A DNA stretch of 64,000 nucleotides from positions 66,359 to 130,358 of the forward strand of contig CAWHJD010000011.1 of NCBI GenBank assembly GCA_963829585.1. The letters are read 5' to 3'. Position 1 is the stretch's first letter, and every line of letters starts with the position of its first letter. The notes beneath the pieces are model-generated. The model made no database searches, had not been told where the DNA came from, and worked only from the letters and a program-made list of their open reading frames with translations. The position numbers and the translations under genes were made by a program. The DNA is from Sva-07 sp963829585. Its GTDB lineage: Bacteria > Actinomycetota > Acidimicrobiia > Acidimicrobiales > Ilumatobacteraceae. Positions 33,976 through 42,203 of the stretch are shown here, piece by piece.

Positions 33976-35493
33976 ATGCAGACGCAGAGCAACCACGTCG
34001 ACGTGATCGTGGTCGGGGCGGGCATCTCGGGAATCGGCCAGGCCTACCACCTCCAGACCGAGTCCCCCGACCGCACCTACCTGATCCTGGAGGGCCGTGG
34101 CGACATCGGCGGTACCTGGGATCTGTTCCGCTACCCGGGCATCCGCTCCGACAGCGACATGCACACACTCGGCTACGAGTTCAAGCCGTGGAACGCCGAG
34201 AAGTCGATCGCCGACGGCCCCTCGATCATGGCGTACCTGCGCGAGACGATCGCCGAGAACGGCATCGACCGACACATCCGCTTCCACCACCTCGTGCGTC
34301 ACGCCGAGTGGTCGAGCGAGACCGCCACGTGGACCGTCGACGTGGAACTCGCGACGACGGGCGAGCACCTCGTGTACACGTGCAATTTCCTGTCGATGTG
34401 CTCCGGCTACTACTCCTACCGGCACGGCCACACCCCCGACTTCGCCGGCCGCGACCGCTTCCAGGGGCGGATCATCCACCCACAGCAGTGGCCCGACGAC
34501 CTCGACGACACCGGCAAGCGTGTTGTCGTCATCGGCTCGGGTGCCACGGCGATGACGCTGGTGCCGGCGATGGCCGAAACGGCGTCCCACGTGACGATGC
34601 TCCAGCGGTCACCGACCTATGTGGCAGCCGGGCCCGACGTCGATGTGATCGCCAATGGTCTGCGCAAGGTGTTGCCGGACTCGGTCGCCTACGACCTCAC
34701 CCGCTGGAAGAACACCAAACTCCAGCAGTTCATGTACAAACGCATGCGGACGCACCCCGACAAGGCGAAGCAGTACCTCGTCGGACGGGTCCGCAAGGCG
34801 CTGGGGCCCGACTACGACGTCGACACCCACTTCACGCCCAGCTATGCGCCGTGGGACCAGCGACTGTGCCTCGTGCCGAACGGCGATCTCTTCGAGGCCA
34901 TCAAGACAGGCAGCGCGTCGGTCGTGACCGACCGCATCGTCACCTTCGACGAGACCGGCATCGAACTCGAGTCGGGTGAACATCTCGATGCCGACATCAT
35001 CGTCACGGCGACGGGCCTCGAGATGGTCACGCTCGGCGAGGTCGACTTCGTCGTCGACGGTGAGCCGATCGACTTCGCGCAGACCTGGTCGTACAAGGGG
35101 TTCGCCTACTCCGACGTGCCGAACCTCGCCTCCACCTTCGGTTACGTGAACGCGTCCTGGACGTTGCGCGCCGACCTCATCGCCACCTACACCTGCCGTC
35201 TCCTCAACCACATGACGGCGACGGGCACCACGATCTGCACCCCGCGTCTGCGGCCGTCCGATGCATCGATGGTTGCCCGACCCCTGCTCGATCACCTGAC
35301 CTCCGGGTACGTGCAGCGCGCGGCCGACCGCTTCCCCAAGCAGGGTGACCGCGAGCCGTGGATCAACCCGCAGGACTATGCGAAGGACCGCAAGATGTTC
35401 CGCAAGGAACCGGTCGACGACGGCGTGATGCAGTTCAGCACGGCACGACCGGCAGTTCAGGCCGACGAACGCGGCCGCCAGATGGCGGTGTGA
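33976..35493 (+). CDS. Baeyer-Villiger-type flavin monooxygenase
   Basis: A 505-residue FAD/NADPH enzyme. FAD motif VIVVGAGISGIGQAYHL (GxGxxG, about 10-26), GDIGGTWDLFRYPGIRSD, and the Baeyer-Villiger fingerprint FxGxxxHxxxW read as FQGRIIHPQQW (about 160-170). The second dinucleotide motif is VVVIGSGATAMTLVPAM, with LQRSPTYV and IVTATGLEM following. It oxidises ketones to esters or lactones, or acts as an N/S-oxygenase. The final 37 bases overlap the convergent hotdog-protein gene. No ketone-forming enzyme is adjacent, so the substrate is open. Confidence 0.92.
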   Translation: MQTQSNHVDVIVVGAGISGIGQAYHLQTESPDRTYLILEGRGDIGGTWDLFRYPGIRSDSDMHTLGYEFKPWNAEKSIADGPSIMAYLRETIAENGIDRHIRFHHLVRHAEWSSETATWTVDVELATTGEHLVYTCNFLSMCSGYYSYRHGHTPDFAGRDRFQGRIIHPQQWPDDLDDTGKRVVVIGSGATAMTLVPAMAETASHVTMLQRSPTYVAAGPDVDVIANGLRKVLPDSVAYDLTRWKNTKLQQFMYKRMRTHPDKAKQYLVGRVRKALGPDYDVDTHFTPSYAPWDQRLCLVPNGDLFEAIKTGSASVVTDRIVTFDETGIELESGEHLDADIIVTATGLEMVTLGEVDFVVDGEPIDFAQTWSYKGFAYSDVPNLASTFGYVNASWTLRADLIATYTCRLLNHMTATGTTICTPRLRPSDASMVARPLLDHLTSGYVQRAADRFPKQGDREPWINPQDYAKDRKMFRKEPVDDGVMQFSTARPAVQADERGRQMAV

Positions 35494-36242
35494 GACGCGC
35501 TCCACACGGGTGAACCGTTCGCAGTGACCTCGACGTCGAGGTCGACGAAACGGTGCCCCTTGCGTTCGTACTCGTCCGCCACCCGTCCGCGGACCTCGAT
35601 CTGGTCACCGTCGCGGGCGATGGCCCGATGTGCCGCACGAGTCGAGACGTGGATCCACGGCCCGAGGACGACGTTGCGGAACAGCACGCCGTTGGCCTGG
35701 CGGGCGAGGAACCCAGGATGGCACACGGCTCCGCTCGCGTACATCGAGCTGTCGTCGCGGATCTCGCCCAGGTAGATCGCCGCCAGGTCCTTCCGGTACG
35801 TGAACCTCAGCGCCCCGAGGGCGGTCCCGACGGCCAGCGTGTCACGATCAGCCGCCGGAACGGGGTCGCGGCGTTCGGCAGCGGCGAGCGGCGTGGGTTC
35901 AGGGAGAGGTTCGGGGAGATCGGCGACGAGCGCAGCTCGACCCGTCGCCCGCACGACGCCGTCCGGGCCGGTCACCGTCAGTTCGCCCGCGTCGTCGAGT
36001 CGTACGGTCACGATCTCGCCGTCGTAGACCGGGAGCACGAACCGGGCTTCCATCGTGGAACCGGTCAGGAACGCCTCACCCCACCGATCCACGCACGGGC
36101 GCGTCATGTAGGCCCAGACGTCGACTCCCGGCACCAGGCCGCCACGGAAGCCGTACGTCTGCGCGACGGCGTCGTCGTGCATCCTGTTGGTCGAGTCGAA
36201 GGCGGTGTTGTACGCCTCGACGGTGTACTCGTTGATCCCCAT
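35457..36242 (-). CDS. Hotdog-fold (MaoC-like) protein
   Basis: A 261-residue protein with a MaoC-like hotdog: TYGFRGGLVPGVDVWAYMTR (about 29-48), GEAFLTGSTMEARFVLPVYD and a second half with SGAVCHPGFLARQANGVLFR, then SSMYAS. The segment GFRGGLVPG corresponds to the hydratase motif A/G-F-x-x-P-I/V-x-H-G but lacks the catalytic Asp-His pair, so hydratase activity is doubtful. Double-hotdog thioesterase-like or acyl-binding roles are possible. The start is ATG 36242, preceded by a tandem repeat that also holds the stop of the upstream SDR. Confidence 0.65.
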   Translation of the reverse strand: MGINEYTVEAYNTAFDSTNRMHDDAVAQTYGFRGGLVPGVDVWAYMTRPCVDRWGEAFLTGSTMEARFVLPVYDGEIVTVRLDDAGELTVTGPDGVVRATGRAALVADLPEPLPEPTPLAAAERRDPVPAADRDTLAVGTALGALRFTYRKDLAAIYLGEIRDDSSMYASGAVCHPGFLARQANGVLFRNVVLGPWIHVSTRAAHRAIARDGDQIEVRGRVADEYERKGHRFVDLDVEVTANGSPVWSASHTAIWRPRSSA

Positions 36243-36248
36243 GGTGCT

Positions 36249-36274
36249 CGTGTCTACCAGGTCGTGTCTACCAG
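36249..36274. repeat. Direct repeat spanning the stop codon of the zinc-ribbon SDR
   Basis: CGTGTCTACCAG occurs at 36249-36260 and 36263-36274, period 14. On the minus strand each copy contains a TAG; the one at 36268-36270 ends the SDR gene, the other lies between it and the hotdog gene. Confidence 0.8.
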
Positions 36275-37812
36275 TCGGTCGGGCGGTAGTCCTTGAGGAA
36301 CTGCCCCCACACGTGGTCGCCGGTGTTCGCGCCGTCGATGATCGGGTCGACGATGCGGGCCGCCCCGTCGACGATGTCGAGCGGGGGATGGAAGCGGTGC
36401 TCGGCCGTCTTCTGTTCGGCGATGGCCACCGGGTCCTCGTCGCTCACCCAGCCGGTGTCGACGCTGTTCATGCTGATGCCCGACGCGTGGAAGTCGGTCG
36501 CCGATGTCCGCGTCATCATGTTGAGCGCCGCCTTGGCCATGTTCGTGTGCGGGTGACGCGTCGTCTTGCACAGTCGATAGAACTGCCCTTCCACCGCCGA
36601 CACGTTGACCACGTGTTTGTGATCACCCGGCGTGGCGTCCATCAGCGGCCTGAGCCGGGCGTTGATGACGAACGGCGCCACGGCGTTGACGAGTTGCGTT
36701 TCGAGCAGTTCGACCGACGACACCTCGTGCAGCAGGAGCCGCCACGAGTTGCGATCGCGGAGGTCGACCTGCTGGAGGTCCTGATCCAAACGGCCGGCCG
36801 GGAACAGATCGGCCTGGGCATGGAGTTCGTCGGGGAGCAAGGGCGTCTGCGACATCGCGGCCGCTTGCGTCAGCCCCACCAGCGGCAGGGGTGCCCCCAC
36901 GACGTCGAGCGCGTCGCCGTCGTCGGAGCCCGGCAGCAGGTGGTACCCGCGCAGGCCCTCGTACGCACCGACGAGTCGGAGGACGTCCGGGTCGAGCGTG
37001 TCGAGCGCTGCAGCCTCGCCCTCCATCATGTGACGGTAGAAGTCGGGCGGGCGGCGCACCGTCTGACAGGCATTGTTGACGATGAAGTCGAGCCGATCGC
37101 GGGTGGACAACACGTGGTGGCAGAAGGCTTCGACGCTCGGCGTGTGGCGCAGGTCGAGCCCGAACACCTCGAGTCGGTCGCCCCACTCGGCGAAGTCCGC
37201 TTCGGCGGCATATCTCGCCGCGGCATCGCGTGGAAAACGGGTGGCCACGATGAGTGACGCACCACACCGCAGCAGCTTGATGCCCGCCTGATAGCCGATC
37301 TTCACCCGGCCGCCGGTGAGCAGTGCCACCGTGCCGGTGAGGTCGGCGAGCTCTCCGCGCTTGGCGAAGTTGAACTCGGCACAGGCGGGGCACAACTGGT
37401 CGTAGAAGTGGTGCACCTCGTGGTACTTGACCTTGCAGACGTAGCAGTGCTGCGGTTCGACGGTCTCGCTGTAGCCGGCCTCGTCGACGTCGTGTTGCAC
37501 GAAGCCATGGGGGGCGTACACGTTGGGGGTGGTGAACACGGTCTGCTCGCGCAGGGTGCGAATCCCCGTCTCGGCCAGCACGGTCTCGTCTCGTTGCACC
37601 TTCGCCGAGCGGCGCTGACGCTTGAGCGCTTTCGTTCGGATGCGCCGTTCCTCGGGATCGGCACAGAACACGTCGCCGGCCGCGTTGACGAGTGCGATCT
37701 TCTCCGCCGGCGACAGGACCGTGAGCATGTCACGTGAGGCTCCGATGCGCTGGAGGAACTCGGTCGCCGCGAGCAGTTCGTGACGGAGTTGCTCGGCCGA
37801 GGCCTCAGGCAC
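36268..37812 (-). CDS. Large SDR with internal zinc ribbon and no catalytic Tyr
   Basis: A 514-residue protein. Residues 1-120 are helical with no recognised domain. Residues 123-144 form a four-Cys cluster (C123, C126, C141, C144) with several His between. From about 155 the SDR domain begins (LTGTVALLTGGRVKIGYQAG, TGGxxxIG), with FIVNNACQTVRRPPDFY (NNA motif) and VVNVSAVEGQF. At the active site the usual YxxxK reads HPHTNMAKAALNMMT: the Lys is kept but the Tyr position is Thr. A long insert with Pro/Asp-rich sequence lies between the NNA motif and the Ser. It may be a non-canonical SDR or a binding protein. It overlaps the pfkA stop by eight bases. Confidence 0.8.
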   Translation of the reverse strand: MPEASAEQLRHELLAATEFLQRIGASRDMLTVLSPAEKIALVNAAGDVFCADPEERRIRTKALKRQRRSAKVQRDETVLAETGIRTLREQTVFTTPNVYAPHGFVQHDVDEAGYSETVEPQHCYVCKVKYHEVHHFYDQLCPACAEFNFAKRGELADLTGTVALLTGGRVKIGYQAGIKLLRCGASLIVATRFPRDAAARYAAEADFAEWGDRLEVFGLDLRHTPSVEAFCHHVLSTRDRLDFIVNNACQTVRRPPDFYRHMMEGEAAALDTLDPDVLRLVGAYEGLRGYHLLPGSDDGDALDVVGAPLPLVGLTQAAAMSQTPLLPDELHAQADLFPAGRLDQDLQQVDLRDRNSWRLLLHEVSSVELLETQLVNAVAPFVINARLRPLMDATPGDHKHVVNVSAVEGQFYRLCKTTRHPHTNMAKAALNMMTRTSATDFHASGISMNSVDTGWVSDEDPVAIAEQKTAEHRFHPPLDIVDGAARIVDPIIDGANTGDHVWGQFLKDYRPTDW

Positions 37813-38935
37813 TGGTGATGTCCAACGGCGGGCGGTCGCCGAAGTTGATGCCGAGATCGCGCGCCGTACGCATCGTGTCGCCGTCGAGTGGAACCAGCTT
37901 CAGTTGGCGGGTGGCCTCGGAGAGTGGCACGTACACGACGTCCGGCGGCTGGAGCCCCACCATGATGCCGTCCTCGCCCTCGTCGAGCGCCCGCACCGCA
38001 GCCGCTCCGAAGCGCAGACCGAGCAACCGATCGAGCGCGGTCGGCGACCCGCCACGCAGCAGATGGCCCAACACCACGGTACGCGTCTCCTTGCCGGTCA
38101 GCGCTGCGATTCCCGCCGCGACCTTGCCACCCACGCCACCCAGCTGGACAGCTTGGCCCACCGCATGGCCGATGACGGTGACGTCCCCACCAACGGGTCG
38201 GGCGCCCTCGGCCACGACGACGATGGTGAATCTCGAACCGTTGCGGTCGCGCTGCAGGATCGTCTCGGCCAGGTGCTCCAGCTCGTACGGGATCTCCGGG
38301 ATCAAGATGCAATGTGCACCGCCGGCCATGCCCGTGTGCAGCGCGATCCATCCGGCGTCGCGACCCATCACTTCCACGATCATGACGCGACCATGCGAGG
38401 TCGCCGTGGTGAACAATCGATCGATGCACTCGGTGGCGAAATCGACGGCGGTGTCGAAACCGAACGTCGCCGTGGTCTTGTCCAGGTCGTTGTCGATCGT
38501 CTTCGGGACACCGACGACTCGCAGGCCCGCCTCGTAGAGGTGATTGCCGATGGTGAGCGAGCCATCGCCGCCGACGGTGATCAGGGCGTCGATCCCGGCG
38601 TCGGCGAATCGTTGGATCAACTCGCCGGTCCGGTCGACCTCGAGGTACGTCCCGTCAGGCTGGAGCACCGGGTAGCGGGTCGGGTTGCCACGGTTCGTCG
38701 AACCCAGGATCGTCCCACCGGTGTGCTGGATCCCGCGGACCGACTGACGATCGAGCTCCATCAGGCCCCCACGCCGATACTCCTCGGGGTGCATCAGTCC
38801 GTTGAAGCCGTCGCGTATGCCCACGACCTGCCAGCCACGATTCCGAGCGGCGAGCGTCACCGACCGGATCACGGCGTTGAGGCCAGGTGCGTCGCCGCCG
38901 CCGGTGCTGATCGCGATGCGCGAGATGTCGTTCAC
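37805..38935 (-). CDS. pfkA: 6-phosphofructokinase (group III type)
   Basis: A 376-residue phosphofructokinase. It has ISTGGGDAPGLNAVIRSV, ITVGGDGSLTIGNHLYE, VGVPKTIDNDLDKTTATFGF, EVMGRDAGWIALHTGMAGGA and VLGHLLRGGSPTALDRLLG. GGDGS carries Gly at the position called 104, which goes with ATP use, whereas PKTIDND carries Lys at 124, which is common in group III and pyrophosphate enzymes. The phosphoryl donor is therefore probably ATP but not certain. Start GTG 38935 (VNDISRIAIS); a longer frame upstream lacks homology. It phosphorylates fructose 6-phosphate in glycolysis. Confidence 0.92.
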   Translation of the reverse strand: MNDISRIAISTGGGDAPGLNAVIRSVTLAARNRGWQVVGIRDGFNGLMHPEEYRRGGLMELDRQSVRGIQHTGGTILGSTNRGNPTRYPVLQPDGTYLEVDRTGELIQRFADAGIDALITVGGDGSLTIGNHLYEAGLRVVGVPKTIDNDLDKTTATFGFDTAVDFATECIDRLFTTATSHGRVMIVEVMGRDAGWIALHTGMAGGAHCILIPEIPYELEHLAETILQRDRNGSRFTIVVVAEGARPVGGDVTVIGHAVGQAVQLGGVGGKVAAGIAALTGKETRTVVLGHLLRGGSPTALDRLLGLRFGAAAVRALDEGEDGIMVGLQPPDVVYVPLSEATRQLKLVPLDGDTMRTARDLGINFGDRPPLDITSA

Positions 38936-39040
38936 GGGGTGCAAGGGTACGCCACGGCGCGGCCCACCCGACCCGAACGCACGCGCCGTCACACGCCGTT
39001 CACCTTCGGCCGCTGATCTCCGATGTGCTTCGATGCCTGG

Positions 39041-39808
39041 ATGGACCACATCGAACCGACGATCGACCTCGGCGGACAGGTGGCGCTGGTCACCGGTGCC
39101 TCATCCGGGCTGGGCCGACGATTTGCGTTGGTGCTGGCCGCGAACGGCGCCCGGGTCGTGGCAACCGCCAGGCGCATCGACCGTCTGAACGACCTGGCGA
39201 CGGAAATCGCGCAACTGGGCTCGACCTGTGTTCCGGTGCAGTTGGACGTCACCGACGCGGACCGGATCGCCTCGGTCGTGGCGACCGCGGAGGAACACCT
39301 CGGGCCCGTCCAGATCCTCGTGAACAACGCCGGCATTCCGGACGCGCAGTACGCGACGAAGATGCCGCTGGAACTCGTGGATCAGGTGCTCGACACCAAC
39401 CTGCGCGCACCCTTCCTGCTGTCGTGCGAGGTCGCGCGCCGCCTGATCGCGCTGGAACTGCCCGGACGGATCGTCAACATCTCGTCGATCGGGGGGTTCC
39501 ACTACGGAGGCGGCGGTGCGGCGTTGTACTCGATCAGCAAGGCGGGCGTGAACCGACTGACCGAGGCACTCGCCGTGGAGTGGTCACGTTTCGGGATCAA
39601 CGTGAACGCGATCGCACCCGGGCTGTTCGCCTCCGAGATGTCCGACGGCATGATGGAGCGCATGGGCGATCTGACGAGGGCCTTCCCGCGACGCCGGATC
39701 GGGCAGCCGGAGAACCTCGACAGCACCCTGCTGTACCTCGTGTCACCGGCCTCGGAGATGGTCACCGGCACGATCGTCAAGGTCGACGACGGTCAAGGCC
39801 CGCGCTGA
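39041..39808 (+). CDS. Short-chain dehydrogenase/reductase
   Basis: A 255-residue classical SDR from ATG 39041. It has VALVTGASSGLGRRFALVLA (TGxxxGxG), ILVNNAGIPD (NNAG), VNISSIGGFHYGGGG with the active Ser, YSISKAGVNRLTEAL (YxxxK), and a C-terminus with VTGTIVKVDDGQGPR. Cofactor preference is suggested by RVVATARRIDRL: Ala-Arg-Arg after beta-2 favours NADP(H). ATG 39023 is in frame, but TTCGAT six bases before 39041 fits the local leaderless pattern. A strong hairpin follows the stop. Confidence 0.88.
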   Translation: MDHIEPTIDLGGQVALVTGASSGLGRRFALVLAANGARVVATARRIDRLNDLATEIAQLGSTCVPVQLDVTDADRIASVVATAEEHLGPVQILVNNAGIPDAQYATKMPLELVDQVLDTNLRAPFLLSCEVARRLIALELPGRIVNISSIGGFHYGGGGAALYSISKAGVNRLTEALAVEWSRFGINVNAIAPGLFASEMSDGMMERMGDLTRAFPRRRIGQPENLDSTLLYLVSPASEMVTGTIVKVDDGQGPR

Positions 39809-39825
39809 CCCGTTCCTCCTGCCTC

Positions 39826-39868
39826 GCTGTGAGCGATCTGCGCAGATGCTGCGCTCATCGCTCACAGC
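39826..39868. terminator. Bidirectional hairpin between convergent SDR and oxidoreductase genes
   Basis: Perfect 12-base inverted repeat, GCTGTGAGCGAT (39826-39837) and ATCGCTCACAGC (39857-39868), around a 19-base loop. There is no U-tract. The core GAGCGAT is shared with the hairpin family at 245 and 7204, so it may be a diverged member. Confidence 0.75.
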
Positions 39869-39888
39869 ACGACGGATTCCGGGGGGCG

Positions 39889-41031
39889 TCAGGCGTGCGG
39901 GGTGATCAACGCCTTGTCCCCCGTCGCCATCTTGGCGTAGCGGCGGACCTGGACCGGATCGACGGCGTCGGCCAACGACAATCGCATGCCGTAGGTGCTC
40001 GCGAACGTCGTCGTGATCTCGTCGGCGACGCGTTGACGCAGCCGGTTCGCGCCGTCCTGGCCGAGTTTCGTCAGGAACGGCATCAGCAGCCAGCCGCCGA
40101 TGCCCCACGACATGCCGAAGTCGCGCCGCAGCACGGTCGGCCCACGGTCGAGTCCTCCGTAGATGTACACCTGCTTGTGGGTGTCGGAGCCGTAGCGGCT
40201 GAACTCGCCCGCCTGCTCCCCTGCCACCTTCTCCATGCACGACAGCAACGTCCCGGCCAGGTCGCCACCGCCGATGGCGTCGAAGGCGATGGTCGCGCCG
40301 GTTGCCCGCAAGGCGTCGGTCAGGTCGTCGATGAACGATGCGGCGCTCGAGTTCACCACGTGTGACGCCCCCTCGGCTCGGAGCAGGTCGACGTGTTCGG
40401 GTCGACGGACGATGTTGACGAGTCCGACGCCGTCGTCGACGCAGATGCGGTTGAGCATCAACCCGAGGTTCGATGCGCCGACCGTGTGGACGAGCGCCGT
40501 GTGTCCCTCCGACCGCATGGTCTCCACCATTCCCAGCGCGGTGAGCGGATTGACGAAGGCGGCAGCAGCATCGGCCGGGTCGGTGCCGTCGGCCATCGCC
40601 AGACACTGGCTGTGGTGGAGCGTCCGGTACTGGGCGTAGGCATTTCCCGACAGGAACCCCACGACCCGGCCGAGCAGCGCCTGCGCGTCGGGCGACGCCC
40701 CGGCCGCAACGACGACACCGCCACCCTCGTTGCCGACGGGCATCGGCTTGTCGAGTCGTGCTCGTTGCGCCGCGAGCCCCGCGGCAGCGACCGGCACGGC
40801 GACGGCCGGATAGACACCGTCGCCTGCTGCGAGCGAGGCGTCGGCGTCGCCGCCCGCGAACAGCATCCCCAGGTCGGAGGGATTGATCGGTGCGGCTTCG
40901 ACACGCACGACGACCTGGTCGTCACCGGGTGCCGGCACGTCCGTCGGGCGCACCGCGAGCGTGACGATGCCGTCGCCGCTCAGCGTCGAACGCAGTTCCA
41001 GTGCGTGCTCGGGCACGTCGTACGAGGTCAT
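39889..41031 (-). CDS. Quinone oxidoreductase-like MDR protein
   Basis: A 380-residue zinc-free medium-chain dehydrogenase. GroES-like N-terminal region: VVVRVEAAPINPSDLGMLFA (about 40-60) and MPVGNEGGGVVVAAGASPD. The Rossmann region has TALVHTVGASNLGLMLNRIC and TIAFDAIGGGDLAGTLLS. No catalytic zinc Cys/His set is visible, as in NADPH:quinone reductases and crotonyl-CoA reductase-like enzymes. The start is ATG 41031 (MTSYDVPEHALEL). The 159-base gap upstream to the SHOCT gene holds only the hairpin at 41144. Confidence 0.83.
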   Translation of the reverse strand: MTSYDVPEHALELRSTLSGDGIVTLAVRPTDVPAPGDDQVVVRVEAAPINPSDLGMLFAGGDADASLAAGDGVYPAVAVPVAAAGLAAQRARLDKPMPVGNEGGGVVVAAGASPDAQALLGRVVGFLSGNAYAQYRTLHHSQCLAMADGTDPADAAAAFVNPLTALGMVETMRSEGHTALVHTVGASNLGLMLNRICVDDGVGLVNIVRRPEHVDLLRAEGASHVVNSSAASFIDDLTDALRATGATIAFDAIGGGDLAGTLLSCMEKVAGEQAGEFSRYGSDTHKQVYIYGGLDRGPTVLRRDFGMSWGIGGWLLMPFLTKLGQDGANRLRQRVADEITTTFASTYGMRLSLADAVDPVQVRRYAKMATGDKALITPHA

Positions 41032-41143
41032 GGAGCCATCGAAGCACACCCCGACGACCCGCCCCGATCCGGAGCGCCCGGTACGAGTCCTCCACATCGG
41101 GTGATGCGAATCGGCACAAATGGCCGCCATCCTGGGGATCGAC

Positions 41144-41159
41144 AACGGCCATCGCCGTT
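41144..41159. promoter_or_regulatory. Small hairpin upstream of the SHOCT gene
   Basis: AACGGC-CATC-GCCGTT, a perfect six-base stem with a 4-base loop, lies 31 bases before ATG 41191 in an A-rich leader. It may be an operator or a leader hairpin. Confidence 0.4.
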
Positions 41160-41190
41160 CGAAAATCATCAAACGAGGAGAAAATCTCTC

Positions 41191-41592
41191 ATGTTGCTCG
41201 CAAGCGAATTCGGTACGGGCCAGGTCTTCTGGTCGATGTTGTGGTTCTTCATGTTCTTCATCTGGATCATGATCCTGTTCCAGGTGTTCGCCGACATCTT
41301 CCGCAGCCATGACCTGGGCGGCTGGGGCAAGGCACTGTGGTCGATCTTCATCATCGTCGTGCCGTTCCTCGGTGTCTTCATCTACCTGATCGCACGTGGC
41401 AGCAAGATGCAGGAGCATGCCGTTTCCGATGCCAAGGCCATGGATGCCGCCCAGCGCGCCTACATCCAGCAGGCTGCCGGCACCGGCACCAGCGATGCCG
41501 ACCAGCTCGACAAGCTCGCTGCGCTGCACACCGCCGGCAAGATCGACGACGCCGAGTACGCCGCAGCGAAGGCCAAAGTCCTGGGCAGCTGA
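41191..41592 (+). CDS. PLDc_N/SHOCT domain membrane protein
   Basis: A 133-residue protein with a good Shine-Dalgarno (GAGGAG, 41175-41180). Two transmembrane helices: FWSMLWFFMFFIWIMILFQV and ALWSIFIIVVPFLGVFIYL, the second with the P-F-x-G phospholipase-D-nuclease N-terminal pattern. The C-terminal SHOCT motif is LDKLAALHTAGKIDDAEYAAAKAKVLGS (split here: residues about 105-132). Such proteins are common in actinobacterial envelope-stress gene sets; SHOCT is thought to mediate oligomerisation. The stop codon lies in a perfect 16-base tandem duplication. Confidence 0.85.
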   Translation: MLLASEFGTGQVFWSMLWFFMFFIWIMILFQVFADIFRSHDLGGWGKALWSIFIIVVPFLGVFIYLIARGSKMQEHAVSDAKAMDAAQRAYIQQAAGTGTSDADQLDKLAALHTAGKIDDAEYAAAKAKVLGS

Positions 41593-41607
41593 AGTCCTGG
41601 GCAGCTG
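41576..41607. repeat. Perfect 16-bp tandem duplication spanning the SHOCT gene stop codon
   Basis: AAGTCCTGGGCAGCTG occurs at 41576-41591 and again at 41592-41607 with no spacer. The first copy ends the reading frame (TGA 41590-41592), the second lies just outside it. Confidence 0.9.
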
Positions 41608-41638
41608 AAGCTGTCGAACTCCAACTGAACACCATCGT

Positions 41639-41673
41639 CGCGGGGTTCTGGCCGTCACGGCCGGGACCCCGCG
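41639..41673 (+). terminator. Strong two-part hairpin terminator after the SHOCT gene
   Basis: CGCGGGGT (41639-41646) pairs with ACCCCGCG (41666-41673), and inside it GGCCG (41650-41654) pairs with CGGCC (41658-41662) around a 3-base loop. It lies 47 bases after the SHOCT stop, in the 189-base gap before the DUF7144 gene. The rest of the gap shows nothing except a GGGAGGA ribosome site before 41782. Confidence 0.75.
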
Positions 41674-41781
41674 GCGCGTCCGCACCCACGGTTCGTACGA
41701 TGTGGGCGAAGACCGCACGCAGACGCTCACGTACCTTCCACTCGATGGTCCACGACGGACCGACAATCGAGGGAGGATGAC

Positions 41782-42192
41782 ATGAACGCATCGAAGGACG
41801 ACTTCACCCAGACGACCGGCTGGACCGGTTGGATCGTCTTCGCGGCCACGATGATGATCATCAGCGGCAGCCTGAGCATCATCTTCGGACTCGTGGCCGC
41901 CCTGAACGACCAATGGGTGGCGTTCACGAACGTCGGGTCAGTGTTCCTCGACGTGTCCCAGTGGGGATGGGTCCACATCTTGCTCGGCCTGCTCGTGCTG
42001 CTGTGCGGATTCGGCGTCTTGAGCGGCAACCTCCTCGCCCGAACCATCGGCGTGTTCATCGCCGCTGCCAACCTGGTCGGCAACTTCTTCGTCATACCGC
42101 TCTATCCGATCTGGGCGCTGACCATCATCGTGCTCGACATCCTGGTCATCTGGGCCCTGACGGCCCACGGCCGGGAGATGAAGGCCTACTGA
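41782..42192 (+). CDS. DUF7144 family membrane protein
   Basis: A 136-residue four-helix membrane protein (TGWIVFAATMMIISGSLSII, WVHILLGLLVLLCGFGVL, ARTIGVFIAAANLVGNFFVI, LTIIVLDILVIWALTAHG). The T-G-W-x-G-W-I-x-F-A opening and the W-G-W-x-H-I-L-L-G segment are the marks of this actinobacterial family. A ribosome-binding GAGGGAGGA precedes ATG 41782. Function unknown; the company of SHOCT, DUF6325 and DUF1269 proteins suggests an envelope-stress role. Confidence 0.85.
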   Translation: MNASKDDFTQTTGWTGWIVFAATMMIISGSLSIIFGLVAALNDQWVAFTNVGSVFLDVSQWGWVHILLGLLVLLCGFGVLSGNLLARTIGVFIAAANLVGNFFVIPLYPIWALTIIVLDILVIWALTAHGREMKAY

Positions 42193-42203
42193 GTCCTGCT
42201 CCG

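Noticed and set aside
41600..41780. Small gene between SHOCT and DUF7144 genes
   Set aside because: The gap is taken up by the tandem repeat, a strong terminator and a ribosome-binding site. Short frames there have no start with a ribosome site.
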